Assembly (NCBI GenBank): GCA_011321845.1
Contig: DROQ01000055.1
Location: forward strand, 17,927-81,926
Direction: 5' to 3'
DNA: 64,000 bases
From: Planctomycetota bacterium
GTDB lineage: Bacteria; Planctomycetota; UBA1135; GCA-002748355
The notes beneath the pieces were generated by a model. The model saw only the letters and a program-made list of their open reading frames with translations, made no database searches and had not been told where the DNA came from. This document shows, one piece after another, positions 16,657-24,994 of the stretch (position 1 is the first letter of the stretch; the number at the start of each line of letters is the position of its first letter). The position numbers were made by a program, and so were the translations under genes.

Positions 16657-17606
16657 GCCAGGCTCCGCCTTCCATCGCCGAAGGCCTCCAATTCGCCCTC
16701 GAAGTCGAGCACGTCACCAAGCGTTTCGGTGACTTCACCGCTGTTTCCGATCTCTCCATGCGCGTCCCCACCGGGAGCATCTATGGGTTCCTGGGACCCA
16801 ACGGATCGGGAAAAACGACGACGATGCGCATGATCATGTCCATCTTCTACCCCGACGAAGGGCAGATCCGAGTGCTTGGGGCCGAGGACGCGGCCCAGGT
16901 CAAGGACCGCCTGGGCTATCTCCCCGAGGAGAAGGGGCTCTACAAAAAAATGAAAGTCCGGGAGATCGTCGCCTACTTCGGGAGGCTCAAGGGCCTCTCC
17001 AAGGAAGAGGCCTACGGGCGGGCGACCGAACTGCTCAGCAAATACGGCCTCGGCGACTGGCTCGACACCCGCTGCGAGGCCCTGTCCAAGGGCATGGGCC
17101 AAAAGGTCCAACTCCTCGGCACCCTGGTCCATGACCCCGACCTCGTCATCCTGGACGAGCCTTTCAGCGGTCTCGACCCCATCAACATGGAACTGATGCG
17201 GGACACCATCCTGGACCTCAAGAAGCAAGGCAAGACCGTCCTCTTCTCCACCCACGTCATGGCCCAGGCCGAGGAGATCTGCGACTCCATCCTGCTCATT
17301 TACAAGGGCAAGGCCAAACTCGACGGCCCTCTGGCCAAGATCCGCGCCGGAGGCCACCGGGCGATCCGGCTGGAGTTCGAGGGGGACGCATCCTTCCTCC
17401 GGGACGACCCCCAAGTGGACCATGTCAACATGACCCCGAACAGCGCCGAGGTCTTTTTGAAGACAGAGGCCGACCCTCAGGATTTCCTGAGGAGTCTCCT
17501 TGGCAAGCTGCGGATCCGGCGATTCGACATGCGTGACCCCTCTCTCCATGAGATCTATGTCCGCACCATCGGCCCCGAGGCGGCAAAGGAGTTCGGACAT
17601 GTCTAA
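16647..17606 (+). CDS. ABC-2 type exporter ATP-binding protein
   Basis: 319 residues. Walker A GPNGSGKTTT near residue 51, signature LSKGMGQKVQ near 147, and Walker B VILDEPFSGLDP near 167 followed by the H-loop FSTHV. The length, and the C-terminal regulatory region after residue 220, fit the NatA/CcmA-like drug, sodium or lipid exporters that pair with a separate ABC-2 permease. The gene begins inside the last codons of guaA and overlaps the permease gene by 8 bases, so the two subunits are made together. The substrate is not evident. Confidence 0.92.
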   Translation: MGISQAPPSIAEGLQFALEVEHVTKRFGDFTAVSDLSMRVPTGSIYGFLGPNGSGKTTTMRMIMSIFYPDEGQIRVLGAEDAAQVKDRLGYLPEEKGLYKKMKVREIVAYFGRLKGLSKEEAYGRATELLSKYGLGDWLDTRCEALSKGMGQKVQLLGTLVHDPDLVILDEPFSGLDPINMELMRDTILDLKKQGKTVLFSTHVMAQAEEICDSILLIYKGKAKLDGPLAKIRAGGHRAIRLEFEGDASFLRDDPQVDHVNMTPNSAEVFLKTEADPQDFLRSLLGKLRIRRFDMRDPSLHEIYVRTIGPEAAKEFGHV

Positions 17607-19233
17607 GGGAAAAAGCAAAACGAAACTGGTCGCCCAGCGCGAGATCCTCGAGAACGTCCGAACCAAGACCTTTTGGATCGGCATCCTCTCCTTTCCCGTG
17701 ATCCTGGTCGCCTCCATCCTGATCCCGACCTGGTTTCAGAAAAAGGTCGATGTCCGGACCTTTGGCGTCGAAGACCGGTCCGGCTGGCTCAGCGCGGCCA
17801 TCGAAAAGCGGCTCGAGATGCCCGACTTCGACGCTCTGACCAAGCTCCTCCTGGACAAGGACGCCGAGCCCTCCCTCCCCAAGGACCTCCGTCAGAGCAC
17901 TTTGGGGCAGTTTCTCCAAGCCTTCGCCAAGGTCGGAGCCAAACAGCTGAAAGAAAAACAAAGTCTCAACAGCCTCCTCCCGACCCTCCTCGACACCTTG
18001 GAATCCAGCGACCTCGGCTCCCTGCTCGAAAAACTGCCTATCTCCCTCCCCATCCCCAAGGGGAAGGCCAAAGAGGGCATCAAAACCTTTCTCGGGAACA
18101 TGCGCAGCGACATTGCCAAGTTCAACGACTGGATCGAGTCCCTCCCCGAGGAGGAAGCCGAAAAGCTCCGCAACCCCCGCAAGAACCCTAAATTCCAGCT
18201 CACGGCCAAGGGCCCCGAGGACGAACTCAGGGAACTGCTCAAGAAGGAGAAACTTTTCGCCTACTTCGTGATCGGCAAAGACCCTGTCCAGGGGGACGAT
18301 GGAAACAAGTACGTTTCCAACAACCTGACCGATCAGAGCCTTCGGCGCTGGTTCAGCAACATCGCGAACGGCATCGTCGCCGCCAAGCGCATCCAAAAGC
18401 TAGGGATCTCCCCGGAGAAGGCCGCCTGGCTTCAGACCCCAGTGCGCTTCGCCCCGAAGAAACTGGACGAGTCCGGGAACGAAACCGAAGTCGCGCGCAA
18501 GGACATCGCCCTCAAGTGGGCTCCCGTGGCCTTCGTCTATCTCCTCTGGATCTCCGTTTTCATGATGGCCCAGATGATGCTGACCAACACCATCGAAGAA
18601 AAATCCAACCGCATCATCGAGGTTCTCCTCTCCTCCGTCTCCCCCCTGGAACTGATGACCGGCAAGATCCTCGGAATCGCCGTTACCGGTCTTCTCGTCG
18701 TAGGCTCCTGGGCTGGCTTTTTCGCCCTGGGGATCTACCTGTTGCCCACCTTTTTCCCGCAGTCCGAGGGCATCATCGCCTCTCTCGGACTGGGTTCCAT
18801 CCTCGCCAACCCCGCCTACCTGGCCTCCTTCATCATCTACTTCGTCCTCGGCTTCCTCCTCTACGCCTCGGTCCTCGGCGGCATCGGCTCGGTCTGCAAC
18901 AGTCTCAAGGAGGCCCAAAACCTGCAGCAACCCGTCATCCTCCTCCTCATCATCCCGCTCCTGGCCATGATGCCCATCGCCTCCGATCCCAACGGTACCT
19001 TGGCACGGGTCCTGTCCTTCATCCCGCCCTTCACCCCCTTCGTGATGATGAACCGGGCAGGAGGGCCTCCCGCCCTCTGGGAGTACGCCCTCACTTCCAT
19101 CCTCCTGCTCCTGACCGTCTGGCTCACCTTCCGAGGCGCGGCCAAGATCTTCCGCATCGGCATCCTCATGACGGGCAAGCCCCCCAAGCTTCGCGAGATG
19201 CTCCGCTGGCTCCGGGCACCGGTCAATCGGTAG
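17599..19233 (+). CDS. ABC-2 type exporter permease
   Basis: 544 residues from ATG 17599. One membrane helix near the N-terminus (TFWIGILSFPVILVASILIP) is followed by a large soluble domain of about 290 residues, then a cluster of five or six helices (for example APVAFVYLLWISVFMMAQMM, ILGIAVTGLLVVGSWAGFFAL, AYLASFIIYFVLGFLLYASVL). The segment NTIEEKSNRIIEVLLSSVSP just after the second helix is the typical ABC-2 gate region. This is the NatB-like layout. It partners the ATPase encoded just upstream. Its last 11 bases overlap the convergent FtsX-type gene. Confidence 0.9.
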   Translation: MSKGKSKTKLVAQREILENVRTKTFWIGILSFPVILVASILIPTWFQKKVDVRTFGVEDRSGWLSAAIEKRLEMPDFDALTKLLLDKDAEPSLPKDLRQSTLGQFLQAFAKVGAKQLKEKQSLNSLLPTLLDTLESSDLGSLLEKLPISLPIPKGKAKEGIKTFLGNMRSDIAKFNDWIESLPEEEAEKLRNPRKNPKFQLTAKGPEDELRELLKKEKLFAYFVIGKDPVQGDDGNKYVSNNLTDQSLRRWFSNIANGIVAAKRIQKLGISPEKAAWLQTPVRFAPKKLDESGNETEVARKDIALKWAPVAFVYLLWISVFMMAQMMLTNTIEEKSNRIIEVLLSSVSPLELMTGKILGIAVTGLLVVGSWAGFFALGIYLLPTFFPQSEGIIASLGLGSILANPAYLASFIIYFVLGFLLYASVLGGIGSVCNSLKEAQNLQQPVILLLIIPLLAMMPIASDPNGTLARVLSFIPPFTPFVMMNRAGGPPALWEYALTSILLLLTVWLTFRGAAKIFRIGILMTGKPPKLREMLRWLRAPVNR

Positions 19234-21811
19234 GCCGGATCCCCGCCCCCCGGCCCAGCCGAAGAGCGGGGACCACCGCGCATAGCATCGAGATCCCAAA
19301 GGCCAGGAGTCCCACCCAGAAGCATTCCCGCCAGGGAAGATAAAAAGGGAGGTCCAACCCGCTGACCCCGCGCAGGCCGCGCACCAGCACCCAAGACAGG
19401 GGCAAACCCGCCACCACGGTGAGAAGAAAGGTCAAAAACCCGACAACCACCGACTCCACTCCAAGCAGAGCGAAGAAACCGGGGCGCGTCACCCCCAACG
19501 CCCGCAGAACCCAGTTCTCCCGCGCCCGCGCCATCGTCGCGAGGGTCATCAGGTTGACCTGCCCCGTCCCCGCGAGCACGAGCAACAAGAGCAGCAGAAC
19601 GTCGAAGAATCTGAAGTCCCGGTCCACGTCCCCCAGGTGGAAGCGCTCGACCTCCCAGCCGCTCCGCACCCATCCCAGCCTGGCCTTGTCCTGGTAGACC
19701 GCCCGGATCCCACGCTCGACAGCTTCGGGCGAGGCTCCCTTTTCCAGCCCGATCTGGAAGTCGCCCGAGCGGTCCACGTCCAAGCAAAAATCCCGGTGGA
19801 ACCAGGACAGGTCCACCAGCGCGAAGGCCCGCTCGTCCGGGAAGAAGCCCGCCCGGTCACTGATGGCGAGAACCTTGTAGGGGACGATCTTGCCTCCCCC
19901 CACCGAGATGGGGACTTCGCTGCCGGGGACAAGACCTCGGAGCCGGGCGAGCCGGGTGCTCACGACCATGCTCCGCTCGGCTTTCATCCGCTTCAACAGC
20001 TCCGGGCCAAAAGGGGCCCCCAGCCTGGCAAGCTCCTCGCTCTGGGTCCCGCGGGTCAAAAAAGGAAGCGCCGCCCGCGCCCCGAGGGGGAGGACCGCGC
20101 GCACTCCCGGCAGTGCCCGCAGCTTTGCCCAGTCTTGGCGGGATAGAGCCTCTCCCCGCACAAAGAGGTAGTCCCGCATCCCCGCCCGCGAAAAGGCACG
20201 GATCTCCTCCTTGAGCGAGCCCGTGAGCCCTTTGAGCCCGACCATGGCAAGGGCGACCAGGGTCAGACCGGCCACAGCCGAGGCAACCCGGGCAGGCGCG
20301 CGCAGGAGGTTCTTGCGCACGAGGAAACAGGCCAGAGGCAGCCGCCTCTCCAGCAGCCTCAGGGGGAGGTTCCCCAGCCTCCGCACCAGCCCCGGGGCGA
20401 GGAGCAAAACCCCGAAAAAGACTCCTACCACCAGGCCAAGCTCCAGCAGCACCAGACCCGCGCCCCCACCCTCCTCCCTGAGGAGAGGCGTCATCGCCAG
20501 ATACGCCATGGGAAGGGCGAGGACGAGGGTCGCGAACAAAAAGACATTCACTCCCCGGAGAAGGTCCGCCGGCGGCGCCAGATCCCGCACAAAGAGAATG
20601 CGCCTCGGGGTCAGCCGTCGGACCTTGAGTAGGGGAAACGCAGCCCCCACCAGGGTGAAGAAAGCGCCCAAGCCCATGATCCAGAGGAGGGGCTTCCAGG
20701 GGATCTCGAAGGTCACGATCGTCTTGCCCAAGCCGAGGGTCGTGATCCCCGCCCCCGCGAAGAGCTTGGCCAGCAACAAGCCCAAGCCCAGGCCCAGGAC
20801 CGAACCCAGGACAGCCAGCAAACAGGCCTCCACGAAAAAGGTCATGGCCACCTGACCCTGCGTCGCTCCCAGACAGCGCAGGATCCCGACCCGCCGCATT
20901 CGCTCGGCCAGCGCGTGGGAGAGGGTGTGAAAGATCACGAACATCCCGAGCGCCAGGGCAAGGCTCCCCAAAACCTTGACTCCGTTGCGAAAGGCCCGCT
21001 CGTCGGCATCCTCCCCGATCATCGCGCTCCGTCGGTCGTCGATCAAAAAGCGACCTGAAAGGCTCTTTTTGAGCCCATCCACGGGAAAGCCCTCCGTCCG
21101 CTTCACCTGGAAGACGGGGCTCAGGGCGGGAGAGAGCTTGCGGGCCAGGCCGAAGGAACCGAGGATCACCAGACCTCCCTGCCGCCGGGCCAGGCGCAGC
21201 GGTTGGAGGATGCCCTTGACGACGAGGACTTCTTCCGACTTCCAGGAATCCGCTTTCGCCCGGGGGGGAGTCCATTTTCCGTCCTTGCAGTCGGCCGGAG
21301 TGATCCTCGGGAGAGAGCGGATCCGAAACCGGGATCCCGGGCGCAGGCCAAAGGTCTCCGCCAGGGCCGGCCCCACAAGGACCATGTGAAAAGGATCCAA
21401 CTCGCTCAGGTCCTTACCCTCGGCCACGAGGTAATGCCCAAAGAGTTTCTGCCCCCTCGGCATGAGCCCAAAGAGAATGCAGACCTCCTTGCGCCCCTGC
21501 CCGGCTCCCTCTCCCTGTTCCGCAAGAACAGGGACCTGACCGATCAGCCCCAGGCGCTGGATCCCGTCCTGGCGCGCGAGGTACTCCTGGTGTTCCCCCA
21601 GGCGCTTCAGCCCGTCCCGGGGACGCAACTCCAGGTCCACCCGCCCGAAATCCCCCCGTTTCTGCACGAGTTGGCTCAGGATGGTGTTGTGATCCAAAAC
21701 GTGGACCGAAGTCACCACCGCCACGCCCAGCAACACCCCAAACAGGGTCAGGACATGGCGCAGGGGCTCAGATCGAAAGCTCTTCCAAACGAGAAAAAAC
21801 AGCAGCCGCAT
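19223..21811 (-). CDS. FtsX/LolC-family ABC transporter permease
   Basis: 862 residues. It starts with a membrane helix (LRHVLTLFGVLLGVAVVTSVHVLD) and a MacB-like periplasmic domain to about 270, then two FtsX-type helix bundles (about 275-400 and 740-860) separated by another helix group and a second periplasmic domain. FtsX hallmarks such as RRVGILRCLGATQGQV and ENWVLRALGVTRPGFF are visible in the coupling-helix positions. Such large two-bundle permeases pair with LolD-like ATPases and release or move lipoproteins or other envelope molecules. The partner ATPase gene lies immediately upstream and overlaps it by 44 bases. The specific cargo is unknown. Confidence 0.88.
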   Translation of the reverse strand: MRLLFFLVWKSFRSEPLRHVLTLFGVLLGVAVVTSVHVLDHNTILSQLVQKRGDFGRVDLELRPRDGLKRLGEHQEYLARQDGIQRLGLIGQVPVLAEQGEGAGQGRKEVCILFGLMPRGQKLFGHYLVAEGKDLSELDPFHMVLVGPALAETFGLRPGSRFRIRSLPRITPADCKDGKWTPPRAKADSWKSEEVLVVKGILQPLRLARRQGGLVILGSFGLARKLSPALSPVFQVKRTEGFPVDGLKKSLSGRFLIDDRRSAMIGEDADERAFRNGVKVLGSLALALGMFVIFHTLSHALAERMRRVGILRCLGATQGQVAMTFFVEACLLAVLGSVLGLGLGLLLAKLFAGAGITTLGLGKTIVTFEIPWKPLLWIMGLGAFFTLVGAAFPLLKVRRLTPRRILFVRDLAPPADLLRGVNVFLFATLVLALPMAYLAMTPLLREEGGGAGLVLLELGLVVGVFFGVLLLAPGLVRRLGNLPLRLLERRLPLACFLVRKNLLRAPARVASAVAGLTLVALAMVGLKGLTGSLKEEIRAFSRAGMRDYLFVRGEALSRQDWAKLRALPGVRAVLPLGARAALPFLTRGTQSEELARLGAPFGPELLKRMKAERSMVVSTRLARLRGLVPGSEVPISVGGGKIVPYKVLAISDRAGFFPDERAFALVDLSWFHRDFCLDVDRSGDFQIGLEKGASPEAVERGIRAVYQDKARLGWVRSGWEVERFHLGDVDRDFRFFDVLLLLLLVLAGTGQVNLMTLATMARARENWVLRALGVTRPGFFALLGVESVVVGFLTFLLTVVAGLPLSWVLVRGLRGVSGLDLPFYLPWRECFWVGLLAFGISMLCAVVPALRLGRGAGIRPTD

Positions 21812-22523
21812 CGAGTCCTGGCCCCGTCAAGGAATGAGAGGGATCGAGTCGCCCGTCCCTCAAAAAGAGAACGCGATCCCCATAGGCCGCGTCTCGTGGG
21901 TTGTGCGTCACAAGGAGAATGGAAATCCCATAGCGCTCCCGCACCTTGGAGAAAAGGCGCATGGTTTCCTCTCCTGCCTTGGAGGAGAGATTCCCCGTGG
22001 GTTCATCGCAAAGGAGGACCGGTGGCCGTTGAGCGATGGCCCTTGCGATCCCCACCCGCTGCATCTCGCCGCCCGAGAGGCCGTGGGGCTGCCGGTCCAG
22101 GAGTTTCTGGAGATCCAAAACCTCCACCACCTCCTCCAGCTCCCGCTGGTGCATGGCGGGATCCTTCCCGGCGATCAGCAGAGGCAGGATGATGTTTTCG
22201 CGGACACTGAGATCCGGGAGGAGCTGAAAGAACTGGAAGACATAGCCCAGGTACCGCCTCCTGAGGATGGTCCGCTTTCGCTGGGATTGGGCGAAGAGAT
22301 CCGTCCCCCCGAGCAGAACGGTTCCCCGATCGGGTGTTTCGAGGCCGCCGAGGAGATGCAGGAGGGTGGTCTTGCCCGATCCCGAGGGTCCCATCACGGT
22401 AACGAAGGCCCCCTCTTCGAGGGTGAGGGAGACCTCCTGGAGCACAAAGGAATCGGCGCCTTCCCGGGGGGACCAAGCGAGGGAAGTGGCGACGAGGATG
22501 GGTGACTTCATGCGCTGCATCAT
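21768..22523 (-). CDS. LolD/MacB-like ABC transporter ATP-binding protein
   Basis: About 251 residues from ATG 22523 (MMQRMKSP); ATG 22511 is equally plausible, and the frame open to 22784 has no start signal. Walker A is GPSGSGKTTLLHLLGG, the Q-loop region YVFQFFQLLPDLSVREN, the signature LSGGEMQRVGIARA and Walker B VLLCDEPTGNLSS. These match LolD, MacB and FtsE-type ATPases, where GNLD is the usual form (here GNLSS). Transcription continues into the FtsX-like permease. Confidence 0.9.
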   Translation of the reverse strand: MMQRMKSPILVATSLAWSPREGADSFVLQEVSLTLEEGAFVTVMGPSGSGKTTLLHLLGGLETPDRGTVLLGGTDLFAQSQRKRTILRRRYLGYVFQFFQLLPDLSVRENIILPLLIAGKDPAMHQRELEEVVEVLDLQKLLDRQPHGLSGGEMQRVGIARAIAQRPPVLLCDEPTGNLSSKAGEETMRLFSKVRERYGISILLVTHNPRDAAYGDRVLFLRDGRLDPSHSLTGPGLDAAAVFSRLEELSI

Positions 22524-22841
22524 GGAGGAGCCACGGGGAGGATCAAGCGCCCTTCTCCCCTTCTCAGCCAAGCTTTCCTTTCGGCGACATGAATTCTTAT
22601 GCAAAAATGCATCCCAAGATAGAGACCTTTTTATGGAGCTTCTCCCTTTTTTCTCAAACTTGAGACAGAGAGGCGGCCAAAGAGGGAAACAACTCTCTCC
22701 AAACTCTGCCTCCTTTCGGCCCCAACCCCGGCATTTAGCCCTTTTTTTCAGGAATTCCTTGGGATTCAGGGAAATCCCAAGCAAATCCTCCCATTAGGGG
22801 TCCCTGGCATTACTCTTGCTATTTCAATCCGCATTCTCATT
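22524..22841. other. Divergent intergenic region
   Basis: 318 bases between the LolD-like gene and the response-regulator gene, more AT-rich than the flanking genes. ATGCA-AAAA-TGCAT (22599-22612) is a small perfect inverted repeat that might be an operator. I see no strong promoter consensus and no coding sequence with a start signal. Confidence 0.4.
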
Positions 22842-24365
22842 ATGACCCGAATTGACCCACAACCCCCCCTGACCAGGAAAGAGCCGGTCCTCATCATCGA
22901 TGACGACCGGGAGATTCGGGGGATCTTGCAGGAGAGGCTCCAGATCGAGGGCTTGGAATCGGCCGCCGCCGCCTCGGGCGAAGAGGGTCTCAGCCTCTTC
23001 CTCGCCCGGCTCGCCCAGGGAAGGCCCTTCTCCACCCTCATTCTGGATATCCGCATGAAGGGGATCTCAGGGATCGAACTGCTCAAACTGATCCGGCTGA
23101 TCGACCAGAACTCGACCATCTTGATGATTTCGGGGTTGGGGGATCTGAGCAAAGCCGTCCTCTGCCTCCGACACGGGGCCGACGACTACCTCAGCAAACC
23201 CATCAAAATTTGGGACCTCAAGGCCAGACTGACCACGGCCCAGGGGCGAAGAAACGCCATCACCCATCGTCAGGGTGGCGAAACGAACAAGGGACTGCGT
23301 TGGGGGACCGCCTTCATCCCCCAGGTTCCACACGAGATTTCCTCTGCGTTGGATTCGGCTACCTCGATACCGGGAGATGAATCACCGGAAGAAGCGAGCA
23401 ATTCTGGACCAGGAGAAGGGGGCCAGGATGCTTTGGGCCTTGTTCATGGCCCTACCGACGCGAAGGAGAGCATGAAAAGTCCGGGTCCACCGATGGATCC
23501 CGAGGTTCTCGAGACCGGAAGAGAGGAAAAAGGACAGAAGGGCAGAAAGGGAGGATCTTTTCAAGACGCTCCCAAGCGCGGGAAGGGCGAAACCCGCGCG
23601 AAAGCCGCAAGGGAGAGCGGCGCCCTCGAATCCGGTCCCGGGAAAAAGGCACCTCTGGCGCCATCGGACCCGGCATCTCATTCAGGGGAGGAGGCTAGGC
23701 TGCGTGCGGCCTCCCCCCTGGATGTTTTTTTCTTCCTCATCGAACGTCTGGAGAACCAGGAAGTCGGCTGGGCGGGACACTCCAAGAGACTCTCCCAGTT
23801 CCTCTGCAAAGCGGCTGCCTTGCTCGTCCAGGATTTGGACTTGGGACCCCAGGATCTGGACGCCTTGAGGCTCGCGGGTCTCATCCACAACCTCGGACTT
23901 ATCCGGGTCCATGGAACCCTTGGGCAAGGCTTTGCCCTCCCCCCCCACGCCTCCACCTCCCCCAAGAAAATCGACCCTTCCCTGCTCGAAGACCTGACAC
24001 TCCCCGCACGGGTCCTGGAGGGACTCCTTCCTTTTTTGGAGCCAAGGCACAGACAGGCCGGGGAGATCGCCCAGGGAATCCTGGAACAGGCTGGACGTAT
24101 CCGGCGGCAGCTCCAGGAATACGACGCCATCCTCGACAAAAAACAGGAGAAAGGCGGGGAAGAGGCGCAGGAGAAAAGAGCCGAACTCCTCGGCTTTTTT
24201 TTCGAGCTGGCGGATCTCTGCTTCCACGCGGGAGAAGAAGGTTTGGATCTCAGCACCCCTCCCCATCCCACCTCCATCGAGGCCTATGCCGATAAGATCG
24301 GCTTCCCCCTCGAGAAGACCTGGGAGACCCTCTCCCGCATCAGCGACGGGTCCGCCCAGACATAA
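22842..24365 (+). CDS. Response regulator with receiver domain and degenerate HD-like output domain
   Basis: 507 residues. The receiver domain (about 14-135) has the acidic pair in IIDDDRE (20-22), the phospho-acceptor D69 in LILDIRMKG and K119 in YLSKP, so it should be phosphorylatable. Residues about 140-290 form a charged, low-complexity linker. Residues about 295-500 resemble an HD-GYP scaffold: H313 in AGHSKRLSQ, and LAGLIHNLGLIRV where the HD pair would be (H349-N350). The aspartate is replaced by asparagine and no GYP motif is visible, so cyclic-di-GMP hydrolysis is unlikely. No ribosome-binding site is visible before the ATG. The last 26 bases overlap the convergent ogt gene. No histidine kinase is encoded nearby. 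Confidence 0.8.
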   Translation: MTRIDPQPPLTRKEPVLIIDDDREIRGILQERLQIEGLESAAAASGEEGLSLFLARLAQGRPFSTLILDIRMKGISGIELLKLIRLIDQNSTILMISGLGDLSKAVLCLRHGADDYLSKPIKIWDLKARLTTAQGRRNAITHRQGGETNKGLRWGTAFIPQVPHEISSALDSATSIPGDESPEEASNSGPGEGGQDALGLVHGPTDAKESMKSPGPPMDPEVLETGREEKGQKGRKGGSFQDAPKRGKGETRAKAARESGALESGPGKKAPLAPSDPASHSGEEARLRAASPLDVFFFLIERLENQEVGWAGHSKRLSQFLCKAAALLVQDLDLGPQDLDALRLAGLIHNLGLIRVHGTLGQGFALPPHASTSPKKIDPSLLEDLTLPARVLEGLLPFLEPRHRQAGEIAQGILEQAGRIRRQLQEYDAILDKKQEKGGEEAQEKRAELLGFFFELADLCFHAGEEGLDLSTPPHPTSIEAYADKIGFPLEKTWETLSRISDGSAQT

Positions 24366-24960
24366 TCTCGAGGGGTCCTCCGGATTCCTCCCAGCCCTTC
24401 CAACCTTCCCGGCGCAGGAGCTCCATTTTGAGTCCCAACCCTGCGTTGCCGAATTTCCCCGGGCCGTTCGATGCCACCACTCTGTGGCAGGGGACAAAGA
24501 GGGGGATGGGGTTGTTCCTCATCGCAGTCCCGACCGCCCGCGCCGCCCGGGCAGCCCCAGCCCGTTCCGCCAGTTCGCCATAGGTCACAACCCTGCCTGG
24601 AAGGACCGCCTGGAGTGCCTTCCAAACCCGGAGCCGGAATGCCGTCCCCCGCAGATCCAGGGGTAAGGGGAGGGAAAACACATGGGAAGCCACCTCCAAG
24701 TCCCATTCCTCCACAAAGGCCGCGGCCTGATCCAAAAGCCCCTGGATCCCTCCCACCAGGCGAGGGTCCCGGCCCTCGGTGGAGGGAGGGAGCTGGAGTT
24801 GCCTCCGCAGCAAGGCCTCAAAAGCCTCCTCGCTGGTCCCCGGCAGAGCAAGAGCCAGGATGCCCAGCGGGCCAGCCGCCAGCCGATAGATCCCACCCCC
24901 CGGCCCTCGCAGCCTGGTCTTGCGCAGCTCCGTCTCCCTCTCCTTGCTCCACCGCGTCAA
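24340..24960 (-). CDS. ogt: Methylated-DNA--protein-cysteine S-methyltransferase
   Basis: Removes alkyl groups from O6-alkylguanine by irreversible transfer to its own cysteine. 206 residues. The active-site motif is VPCHRVV with acceptor C158, preceded by the helix-turn-helix region RVVTYGELAERAGAARAARAVGTAMRNNP-type signature (seen as YGELAERAG and GTAMRNNPIP). The N-terminal half is the usual poorly conserved RNase H-like domain. The gene is divergent from the glycosyltransferase gene (34-base gap) and overlaps the response-regulator gene at its 3' end. Confidence 0.92.
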   Translation of the reverse strand: MTRWSKERETELRKTRLRGPGGGIYRLAAGPLGILALALPGTSEEAFEALLRRQLQLPPSTEGRDPRLVGGIQGLLDQAAAFVEEWDLEVASHVFSLPLPLDLRGTAFRLRVWKALQAVLPGRVVTYGELAERAGAARAARAVGTAMRNNPIPLFVPCHRVVASNGPGKFGNAGLGLKMELLRREGWKGWEESGGPLEIMSGRTRR

Positions 24961-24994
24961 GATCCCGTCCTCCTAGCGCCGATAAATCCATCCT

